From positions 36,428,732 to 36,492,731 of the forward strand of contig CP136065.1 in assembly GCA_032622095.1 (NCBI GenBank): 64,000 bases of DNA. The letters are read 5' to 3'. A program made the position numbers and the translations under genes. Every line of letters begins with the position of its first letter. The stretch's first letter is position 1. Positions 12,001-24,000 of the stretch are shown here, one piece after another. The notes beneath the pieces were generated by a model that saw only the letters and a program-made list of their open reading frames with translations, was not told where the DNA came from and made no database searches. This stretch comes from Siphonodentalium dalli. Lineage: Eukaryota; Mollusca; Scaphopoda; Gadilida; Siphonodentaliidae.

Positions 12001-15000
12001 CTAATTTGATGTTTTTTAGTAGTGGCCTCCAAATCGTGTCGACCACCAAAGGCAATGGGACTTTTGGTATCGAAATACAAGTTCTCAAGCAGTCTTTGTT
12101 TCCCAGTCATCCCAGTCTTTAATCTGGTCAAAGCTCCTTTCTTTTGTATACGTTTTCCTTTTCAAGGAGTTTTCGTTTACTGCAGTGTCGTCGGTGTACC
12201 AATTTGTTTCTCAGGTGTTTTCAGTTCGTGTGCACGAAAAACATTTCAGATATAGGAAACTGGAACATCAGATTTCATTAATGACTGTTTCAATTCACCC
12301 ATTTTGATAATTGTTTCCTAGATTTCACTCGCTCTCGTCTAGGAACTAAATCATCCAATATTTTATTCTCCCTGGTGTTCCAATCAGACTCAAACTTTAC
12401 CGAAGCAAACCGGAATTCGCTCTACAAGGTATTAGAGGTCCTTACAAAATAAGGATCGATTCAGCAAAATGGTTTGTGCGCACTGTTGAAGTTATCGACT
12501 CTGAAGCAAATTTAATCGCATCGAAAATGATTGGTGAAAACAGAGCCTACTATCCAATTAATAGAGTTTATGTAACATCATTCACTATTTCACAAGGGAA
12601 ACAAAGTTTCACAAATGATAACATGTTTTTAGGTGATGCACAATTACCAAAACGCGTTATAATATGTTTTGTAACTAACAAGCCTCATAATGGTTCCCTC
12701 GACACTTCACCATTCAATTTCCAAAATTTCGAATACGAGGAAGTAGATATTACTATAAATGGCAAGAGTGTAGTTGGTGTTCCGTACTAACAACACTTTG
12801 ACAAATATATCTACACCACATCCTACTATGCTCTCGATAGAGAATATTGTAGAATATTTTATGATTACAAAAAAGAGTTCACAATGTTTGGTTTTGACGT
12901 AACTGCTGACTAACAGGCGGACACTGGAGATTTCAAACCGAAAAAGAGAGGAAGTGGAAAACTGTTTGTTCAGTTTAGAAAAGCACTGGATACCACCATC
13001 AATGCTATTGTGTTTGCTGATATGACAACACTATCGAAATAGACAGTAACAGAGCTGTGTATACAGACTTTGTGTGAACATGTTGAAAACTGAAGATTTA
13101 CTTAATCTAGCGAGAAACGACAACAAACTTTGGAATATTCTGTATGGAATTACATCATGCGACCAACTGCCAACAACTCTGCCAATTGGTTATGGATTTA
13201 TTTTTAATAGGGACCCTTCCACCGAAACTGGATAGTTTTTTATAGACCATCTAGTAAAAGGGTAATTTATTTTGATCCTGTCGGAAACGAACCACAGTTT
13301 CATAACTTTATTAAAAAATTAAAAATAATAAATTTCTTCTCTTAGAACAAAATTCAGTCGTTAGTTTCATTCAACTGTGGTTTTTATTGTCTGTTCTATC
13401 TGTACTACAAAGCACATAAATTACCCGCTCTAAGTTATTTCGAAATTGAAGGCAGACACAATAATAGTATTGTACATATTTGGGCATATATTCATTTCTC
13501 TTTGTATCGTTCTCTATAATTTGTATAACATTATATGTATATAACATATTTGTATAACCTATATTTTGTGTAACCTATCTATATATTTTTTGGCTGTACA
13601 ATATATTGCTTCCCTATTGGAGATGGACATATTTCCATTCAATGGTAGAAACACTGTGTTTTCAAACTTCTATCCCGGAGCATTCATCATTGATGGATTG
13701 TCATTCAACTGTGTAGAACAGTACTGCCAATACCGCAAAGCAGTGTACTTCGGAGATCACGAAACAGCGAGAAAAATACTATCAATCTACGGCCCTGGTC
13801 AATGCAAACGCTTGGGAAGAACGATGACATATTTCGATTATGACATCTGGGATGATATTGCGTACGCTGTTATGAAAACGGGTGTCGAAGCGAAATTTAT
13901 GCAAATTGAAAAATTCAAGAAATGCCTTATCTCTATACATCCGAAGATTCTTGCTGAAGCCACTCCTACTGATCTACGATGGGGAAATGGATGCTCATTC
14001 AATGACCCTCGCGCGTATGAACCTGAACTCTGGACTGGTGACAATTAACTCGGAAACTTCTAATGGAAGTTAGAGAAACTTATGGATTAAAAGTTTTATA
14101 TAAGTTACTCTTATTTTTGTTCTTTCTCCTCCGGTCTCCAGTACAGGGGAATGGGGATGGGGAACCATTGCCCCGATATACATATTGAGGTTATTTACTT
14201 TTGACGACTAACATCATATTTTATGTCGCCGACCCTCTGTCGACGCCGTTCTATAATATGATGTCAGTCAATTAACGTCATATGTTTCTCACTTTCATTT
14301 GAATCTAACATCCACCATTGGTCAATATTAGTTACATTTGATTCTATTGTGAGTTACATTTGACGTTAATTAAAATGTCACTTAACAGTCACTAAATGGT
14401 CATTTAAAGTCATATGTAACTAACATCAATCCTAGGACGAATTTACAGTTACATTTGACGTTAATTGACTTACAGGCCTTTTTATGACTTGTTATGCCTT
14501 TAAATAACGTCAAATGTAACTAACATCAACATGTATACTACTGGCGTGGGTCCCTTATTTGAAACCCTCTGCGCAGCAGCCATTTTGGATCGGGGTGTGG
14601 TATGTGGAAAGCTTGTATTCGGGCCATCATACAACACACTTGTTTGACCTAAATCTTTCAAGTGCCGATAAATAGCAGGGGTCCCCTATTTGGACCCATC
14701 TGGTGGCGACAATTTGCATAGGGCGGTGTATGTTTGATTTGTTTGATCTAAATCTGTCAATGGGCCGTGAAATAGAATGGGTCCCATCCCATATTTGAAC
14801 ACCTCTGTGCGGCGGCAATTTTGGATCGGGTGTGTTGTGTGGAAAGAGTGTCTGGGGGTCACCATAACCCCCATTCGTTTGACATAAATTGGTCAAGGGG
14901 CCGATAAATGGCATGAGTCTCCTATTTGGACACCTTTGTTCGGCCGCCATTTTGGATCGGGTGTGTTTGGTGAATAATCTGGGGTGTCTTGGGGCCACCA

Positions 15001-18000
15001 TACACCACCATTTGACCTAAATCGCTAAAGAGCCGAAAACTGGCACGAACCCCCTATTTGAATCACTCTGGAAGGCGGCCATATTGGATCGGAGTGGGAT
15101 GTGTGTCAAAAGAGTGTGGAATATAAATCACATTCGTCGTATTTGTTGAGTAAAACCTGAAAACAGCGGTCATTTCATAAACGTGGCGGCCATTTTGAAT
15201 ATGTCGACCGTTGTGATTGATTTGTCAAGAGGTAACCGAAACGAAATGTCTTATTTTTAATGAGAACGACCCATAATAGAATGACTTCCGATGTAACAGT
15301 TCCTACACAGTGGTTAGCATAATAAACGTTACAACAAATAGATAGTGCAGATGTGTTATGCTGCTGAATATAGGTCCAATCAGCGAGTTATCTATTTACG
15401 TTTGGGTGATCATTACGCTATCCAGCGTGTATAGTGCTACGCCCTCCAGGGTGTTTACTGTGAGGCTGATCTGGCCGTGTTCATGGATGTGATGGAGCAG
15501 ATATGATTAAAATTGTACTTGCTATATTCCGTACCGGTTAGACATTTTTCAGGATGTATATATTCGCGGATGTCTCATGTTGCAATATTTGAATTTTATA
15601 ACCATGTCAATTGCTTTCGATATTTAGATGTGAACAATGGATGGGCCACTCTTGAAGATTTTTATTGCTGGAGCTCAAAGCGTTATTTTTTATTACAGCT
15701 AGCATTGCTGATGAAGCATGTCTCAGTTGGAATGTACAATAAATGTCGTACTGCGAAGTACTGGGGATGTATTGTATCCGATTAGTAGATTTCTGGTCCG
15801 CAATTAGAGGCTGTATGGTGTGGTGTGGTGAATGAGAAATCTTCAGCGATAAGCCGTATAGTTATAATACTTTGACGAATTAGCTGTTTCATGAAACCAA
15901 TATATTTTTCATTATTTATTTGCATATGTAATAACACGACCTGGAGGGCGTTACCATTTCTGACTATGCATGGTTTTCTTGTTCTCGTCCGTTACGAACG
16001 AATATTCTTGTGACGACGGACGAAATTCAGCTTCAAGAAGGGGATGGAGTTTTGCATCAAAGCGAACGTCTCACTACAACTACACTGTGTTTTATAGAGA
16101 GTATATATAAATATAGTTTGGCATTTATGTCCCAGGACACAACAGCAAATTTGTCAGCGTATGAACATACCCTTACACATCATATTATGTTTCAGTACAA
16201 CAGGTCAGGATTTCCCAGGGTTGCATAGCAACATAGTTCAGCTGTTGAACCCAGGTGGAGACTTGATGTACGCTTGGCCAACAGTGCTAGAGAGCTTCTG
16301 CAAACTCGACGTTCAATATTTTCCATTCGATACACAAATCTGTGAGTCCGTGTTCGGCTCCTGGGCCCACGACGGAGGTTCACTAGACTTCTACCCAAAA
16401 AGTACGGCGAATGTAGAGGTGAATAGTGCATTTTTTCAGAAACACTCAGCATGGGAACTTGAGAAATACGACGCCGAGAGGCACACTTCTGTGTATCCGT
16501 GTTGCCCGAACCCGTTCGTCGACGTGACGTATTATATACATATTCGTCGGAAGCCGCTTCAGTTTGTGATGACGTTAATTATACCATGTATTCTGATCAG
16601 CACCATCACATTGCTCGGCTTTTTGTTACGGGTTGAGTCAGGGGAGAAGATATCTCTTCAGGTAACAGTGATGCTCTCGCTGACAGTGTTGCTGATGCTG
16701 ATAACTGAAAAGCTCCCGCCTTCATCCGACGCAATACCACTTCTTGGTAGGTAACGCTCCCGATTAAGGGGTCATATGTCCATTATTTAATGAGGATTTC
16801 TATTCTAAATATCCAGAAGAAAAGTTACAAGATTTCCGCCGCTTTCAGGATGTTACTTGCTATTGGAATTAATAGACATGTAGTTATGAGGTGGTCGCTT
16901 TGGAATAGCTACATTGTAAATGTTGTTACTATTGATATGCTTGATGTAGTTACCGAATCAGCAAAGTTTGCCTTTATGATCAAACAAGTTTTTCAGTAGG
17001 CAGGGCTATCGGCCATAATTAAGGTGTGGTTGGAGTTGGAATTGGAGTTGGTATAACAACGAGTACTAAATTAGCATTTATTTGCGGTTAAATTAAAGTA
17101 ATTAGCGTAACATAAATTAATCTCCCCAATTGTTGGTGAGGGAACTATTATCATACTACTTCCACATTGGTATCCCGGTTTCATCAAGGACAATGTTACA
17201 AAGGTTGCGAATAACCATCATACTGTGCATGCTTACATGATGTGAAACATCCCGCTGGTACGGAATATATGTGGAGAACGAAGTAGCTATGCTCATAACT
17301 TGTCTATCCAAATCAGCAACATGCAACGTTATTATTATATTAATTATATGCAGCGACGCACCGTTATTATTATATTAATTATATGCAGCGACGCAACACT
17401 ATTATTATATTAGTTATATGCAGCGACACAACGTTGTTATTATATTAATTACATGCAGCGACGCGACGTTATTAGTATATTAATTATATGCAGCAACGCA
17501 ACGTTATTATTATATTAATTATATGCAGCGACGCAACGTTAGTATTATATTAATTATATGCAACAACGCAACGTTATTATTATATTTATTATATGTAGCG
17601 ACGCAACGTTATTATTATGTTAGCTATGTACAGCAACGCAACGTTATTATTATATTTATTATATGCAGCGACGCAACGTTATTATTATATTAATTATATG
17701 CAGCAACGCAACGTTATTATTATATTCATTATATGCAGCAACGCAACGCTTTTATTATATTAATTATATGCAGCAACGCAACGTTATTATTATATTAGTT
17801 ACGTGCAGCGACGCAACGTTATTATTATATTAATTATATGCAGCGACGCAACATTATTATTATATTAGTTATTTGCAGCGACGCAACGTTATTATTATAT
17901 TAGTTATATGCAGCAACGCAACGTTATTATTATATTAATTATATGCATCGACTCTTGTTGGGGAATCATTGCCGAAAATGTCGTCTCTTGTACATAATAA

Positions 18001-21000
18001 TATTTATTTGAATAAAATCTGAGGAACCACAGCGATAGGAGAATAATTGTTTCTTAAATTTAGAGCCATGTATCTCGTAAAAAATAAACTAACAAATGGA
18101 AAAATATAAATTGATCTGTCAAATAATATTGTACGAAAATTAATTGGTTATTGAAATAGGAGTGAATTGGTAACGTGTTTGAAAAGTCCAAATAGATTGG
18201 CTGTAAAATTGGACCGATATTAGAATAACAAATTGAACACGAGAATAATTTAATTGTCTTATACGAGATGATAATAAGTCAAATACGAAAACATATTGAA
18301 CTGTCCAAATAAAAGCTGTTTCGCGTTGCGAGTGCTAAGGATCGAGTGTACGAGTTCCAAATTAGAAAATATATAGACAGAACACAACGCGCATCTGAAT
18401 CGAGACTCTTTTATCAAATGAGTGGCGGATGGCGCAAGGATATATTTCGCGAGAGCGTAGCTCGATAAAAGATTTAAGATTATGATGCAAGTTGTGTTCT
18501 GTATTTATTATAAACCGTTCAGTCAGTTAAGTTCAATCCACGAATGTCACCTTCATTGTTACTATAGCTACCGTTATTGTGATTTAAGTCTGACAAATAA
18601 CCAGTAATTATGGAGGGATCACCGGAAGCGGATGATCTACGTTATGTACGTCATCTTTCTTGGCGACAACGTCAACAAGAATAGTTCCGGCTTGTATTCC
18701 ACTAATATTTATTACACGCTTGTTCCTAGAAGTACAGTGTTATTGCCGTTCCATATTTACAAATCCGTATGGAACGTACGTTCCATACGCATCTCGTTGA
18801 CGTAAAATGACGTATATGACGTTCGCATCAACCATGAAACTGGTACTATTTAAATAAAAGAATCAACACACATGACAAACACGTCCTGTATGAGCCTAAA
18901 TAAACCTTCTAATCCTGTATTTTTAATGCACGGATTCTAGGACGCGAAGCGTGTAATAAACTCGTGCTGTCGCAGAAGGATAGAACTCGAGGCGCAAGCA
19001 CCTCTCGTTCTATCCTTCCGCGACAGCACTCGTGCCGTATCGACAAACCCATTTACACATCGTGTCGTTCTGTGTATGTATTCAATGGCTGGATTCCGTT
19101 GAATACATGTGACTCACGTCAATGGGTGTGGAATGAATTAACATGTAGCACAACCTGTGATATGACAACCCCCATGGGGGTTTCGAAATAAGATAAGAAG
19201 TAGTACATACGTCCAATTTGTTGAGAGGTCAGACATGATTCTTTACCGAAATGGTAATACCGGTGTGGTTGGTAAATGCGGCAGTAGTTGTTGACTCCTG
19301 ATTTTTCTCAATGTGCAAGTGCTTGGGTACTCATGCATCAGTTTGATTCCTGAAATAAGCGCACAGTATGTACTTAAGCGTGGTATGGATTGACCAGGCC
19401 TCAAACTTACATGCGCCGTTGTGGGCCTGGTTGTTTAACCATGGATGTGCCTAGATGGTCTACATTGGGGTGACAACATTGCAATTTCAAACTGCATCCC
19501 CTCTCCCTCGTATAGCAAACCAAAAATTGCAAGTTCGAGATTCCTCCACCGCGTGGGCTGGAATTTTCCAACTAGTATCTCAAACCTTCCAACTGTCGGA
19601 AATTTCCAACCTAACACCCGTATGGTTGTGATATTGCAGTCCAAGAATTTCTACACTCCACCATGCACCTGTCGTCAAGCTTATTATTTCTGATCTGAAT
19701 TATTACCAAAAACGACCGATCAACATATATAGACAGGCTTCCCGTTGTAAGGTTTGCTTTGCACCAGTTAGTTATTGAATCCAAAGACTGCGACACACAT
19801 TACCGATGGCATTGTAGGTGTGACAATGTATTATGGGAAAGTTTGCTGACAATTGGTCTTCATAATTACTATGCTATGGCTAGCCATAATGTCCGCTGAG
19901 TTTCCACACAATGAGTCGACTGGATAAATTAACCCATTGCGTTTCTTCACCAATGTTGAACTCTACTCATTACCCATTGAATTCTCTACGATATATATAT
20001 AATTATACGATCGATCGTCCAGAATTGTGACTGTGCCAATCCCCCATCCACTCACATATCATGCATGCAGTACGTTTGATTGATATGATCTCAATGCATG
20101 TTTAACTACTTAAATTAATTTCGTGGGTATTAAGACTGTTCCCCAATTGCGTTTTTTATTGTGTGACATTTAGTTCTACGCATAAATCGGCAAACATTAT
20201 AATGTGGGCCGACAAAGCTGTGTCAGAACTGTTGGAGGAAATGCAGCTGAGAGAAAGTATCTGGAATAAACAAAGCGAACTATACAGGGACCAACACAAG
20301 AATAAGGCGGTTTATAACTAACTTTGGTAGACTCATTGCGCGAATATGCAGCTGGCGACATGGCTAGCATGACATAGTAACTACGACGACCAATTATCAT
20401 CAAACTCTACCATAATAAATGGTCACACCTACTATGCCATCGCTACTGCGGTGCCTGCGTATGCAGCAAACTAGCATAGCAAATAAGTGTTTCTATCTTA
20501 ACTACACTATAATTAATGTTTCTCGTTGGCGGAATCAATTCCGTTCACAGGTAATCACCGCGCGAACCTTCCATATGTGCAACGCCAATAAGTATTATTG
20601 CTTATCGCACAATATTTACATAACATATTCCTACCTTGAATATTAATTTATAATTTACCACTGTGAAAGTTAATTGACGAGACTTCGTGGTTGACGAACT
20701 TCTATAGGCCCGTGTGGCTTCAAATTATTGTTCAACGGTTGACGTTATTCTTCCTTTGTTGATTTCAGTGCATGACATGCAATCTTTATACGCCAGTTTG
20801 AACAAAACGGTCGTATTATGTAAATGTGTTGTCCGTCCGTCGTCCGTCGTCCGTCGCCCGTCCGTCGTCCGTCCGCTTTTGGTTTCCGGATGATAACTTT
20901 AGATTGAATCGAGTGAACTGAACCAAATTTGATATATTAGTTTACCACCCCAAAATATAGATCAAGTTTGAATATGGATTTCGTCCGCATGATTTTGACT

Positions 21001-24000
21001 GAGTTATGCCCCTTTTTCGACTTAGATTTTACCTGATATGCGGTTTCCAGATGATAACTTTAGATTGAATCGAGTGAACTGAACCAAATTTGATATACAG
21101 ATCAAGTTCAAATGTTGGTTCTGTCGACATGAGTTTGCAGGTCAAGTTCGAATTTGAGTCCGATCCGAACATTTTTGCCAGAGTTATAGGATGTTTTTGT
21201 CTGGAAATAGCCGCAAGATAACTCAAGTTTTAAAAAATACCACACTTGCAGTTATTGTGTTTTATTGTTGTTATTATTTCGTCTTAAGTCAAAGGTTTCA
21301 AACAAATGAATTAAATCTTGCCCCAACCTACTCCAGAAACGGGCGTATTTTGCCACGCCCCGACGGCGTGCTCTTTTTAGACAATGATATACACAGTACC
21401 TGCGGTCTGAGGCATCAATTAGACCAGGAACATTAGGGGAAACTAATGGGAAAACAATACCACTGAAGAGATTTATTCAGCATTTTTAGGCGAACTTATT
21501 TAGAACCACATACTAAAAGTCCCCAAAAATAAAAGGTGAGCATTTTATACTATAGCAATTTCCCCGCGGGTGCATATATCAGTGAAATAAAACATATGCA
21601 TATTGGCCGGATAGTGTTAAAATTGTCATTGTTTACCACAGTCAACTATATTTTATATATAATTGATTGGGTGTAGCCTATATTTATTTCGGGGACAAAC
21701 AAGAACAGTACTAATCGCAATTTCTCTCGAAAAGAGACGAAATTGTGACAAATTCCAGACATTTCAGTAACAAGTTTAATTTTTGAAGAAATGTGAAACA
21801 TTCAATATATTTGTTATTGTGTATGGGTAGTCAGGATTTTGCCAAAATATTTTGATCTTGAACAACCTGTCACTGATTGAAAATATCAACCCTAACCAAA
21901 TGCATTGTAAGATAGGTCAAGCGCATCTTCTCAATATTTATCATGGTCTTACCAGTCTAGCATTAAAATTGTCGAATTAGCAAATAAAGAAAACTGTAGT
22001 TTTGTATTCTGATGATGCATTAATATGGCTATTATATTCGAAAGCTCTAAATACTGTGTTGTCGAATCTAAATTTAACTGCCAGCTAACAGCTGTTTCAC
22101 AAGACTGGCGAGAGATACACCTATATTCTTTGTTGCCGAATCTAATTTTAACTGGCAGCTGACAGCTGTTTCACAAGACTGGCGAGAGATACACATATAT
22201 TCTTTGTTGCCGAATCTAAATTTAAGTGGCAGCTGACAGCTGTTTCACAAGACTGGCGAGAGATACACATATATTCTTTGTTGCCGAATCTAATTTTAAC
22301 TGGCAGCTGACAGCTGTTTCACAAGACTGGCGACAGATACACATATATTTTTTGTTGCTGAATCTAATTTTAACTGCCGGCTAACAGCTGTTTCACAAGA
22401 CTGGCGAGAGATACACATATATTCTTTGTTGCCGAATCTAAATTTAAGTGGCAGCTGACAGCTGTTTCACAAGACTGTCGAGAGATACACATATATTCTT
22501 TGTTGCCGAATCTAAAATTAACTGGCAGCTGACAGCTGTTTCACAAGACTGGCGAGAGATACACATATATTCTTTGATGCCGAATCTAAATTTAACTGGC
22601 AGCTGACAACTGTTTCACAAGACTGTCGAGAGATACACATATATTCACTTAATATTATGAGGACACAATAATACGGTGCTTGTCGTATGTCTAGAAACGA
22701 CGGGGAAATTGCTATCCGACTAGTTTCGTGATGTATTTGAACAGTTTAGAGCTCTACAGGCACATGTTACTTAACTTGAATTCTGGACACTGCTGGTAAA
22801 CATAGCAGACAGCGTGTGGGATGCAAAAATCATAATGTTATTACATTAGTGAAAAGCTGAGCCCTTGTACCCAATGGCCATGAATTAGTTTCATGGCAAA
22901 ATATGCATCAGTATATGTGTCTTACCCCATCAGTACAAGTTGATTTTGCAGCCGACGTATATGACATTTAAATGTGATTTGATTAAAAGCGGATTGAGTG
23001 TTGGTCATCAACCAATCCTTCCATTCAAAACATCAATATCCGTTGGTTGACAACCGACGAATGAATGCTGCCATGCGTCTGCACAAGTTGGTGGCAGACA
23101 CACTGGTCCAAACAAGAGCTCCACAGAAGAGGTTTAGCGACGCTGTATCCAATACATTTTCAGAGATTGGTTTGTTTTGTTGGGAATTATTTGTTTTCAG
23201 TCTCAATGCCATATTACGAAGTTCATCAGGGATTATCGTTACTTACTCAGGGGCCGAATACAGGTGCCTATCCTAATGCAAAGGTACCCTATTTACCCGA
23301 TGCTAATCTCGAATTTCCCAATATATCAAGGTGATTGATTTCGGTATGCGGATCCTCAAAATTAACTTGACAATTGGAAGTGATCAGTTGACAGTATTGG
23401 TACAATACACATTTCTTAACAGATTGTTTTTCATATCTTACTGGCAGTTGATATAGATAATAGCGATCACATTAGATATATTGGTTTAGTTTTTTCGAAA
23501 ATGGTAGGGGCCAGCCCCTGTTCCGATTTGGGAAGGATAATCCCTATTGTTATTCCTTTCACAAAGCACCACAAACTATTTCACTGAAACGTCACTCCAC
23601 TGCACAAGAGGCAACCCAATAAGAAACTTGCATACATTGTTCAGAGAGCCAAGGTAATTAGCACCATAAATTATTCAGAGAGCCAAGGTATTTAGCACCA
23701 TAAATTATTCAGAGAGCCAAGGTATTTAGCTCCATAAATTATGGAGATAAGGACAGACTCGCGCCTGCATCTGCAACATGCATTACAGAAATGAGCCATC
23801 GTTTGCGAAAAAAAAAATCATTATTGTGGTATAATACATGGTCTCATTCCTGTTTCAGCATTGTACTTCACATTCACCCTCGTGTTGATTGCGGCTTCGT
23901 TTTTAATGACCGTCGTCGTCATCAGCTTACATTTCAAGTCCACAACCAGAGTACCCGGGTGGGCAAAAACCTACTTGATTGATTTTGTCGGATCGGTCCT

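Larger units (their letters stand above)
9044..14542. mobile_element. Polinton/Maverick, internally deleted and mostly broken
   Basis: 5,499 bp bounded by terminal inverted repeats that start AGTAGTATACATGTTGATG and flanked by a 6-bp target duplication (GGCATG left, GGCGTG right), as known for Polintons. Inside, in order: protein-primed DNA polymerase B fragment (+), small unknown frame (+), packaging ATPase fragment (+), retroviral-type integrase remnant (-), double jelly-roll capsid remnant (+), adenovirus-type cysteine protease remnant (+), and an intact NADAR-family gene (+). Typical elements are about 15-20 kb, so most of the polymerase and other genes are gone. The element is absent from copy 2, where the satellite is uninterrupted at 48198-48203. 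Confidence 0.92.
16747..23858. other. Copy 1 intron 5
   Basis: 7.1 kb. Holds the 35-bp satellite (17320-17950), a 0.76-kb segment missing from copy 2 (18374-19136), a 0.63-kb segment missing from copy 2 (20775-21400), and the 74-bp minisatellite (22053-22648). The remainder aligns with copy 2 between 50742 and 62230. Apart from these I see no genes. Confidence 0.7.

Noticed and set aside
16751-16756. Alternative donor AG|GTAACG for copy 1 exon 5
   Set aside because: Using it puts exon 6 out of frame; G|GTAGGT at 16747 restores it and is conserved in copy 2.
20832-20876. CCGTCCGTC run as a CRISPR-like or telomeric array
   Set aside because: Short irregular simple repeat without spacers; part of a dispersed repeat.
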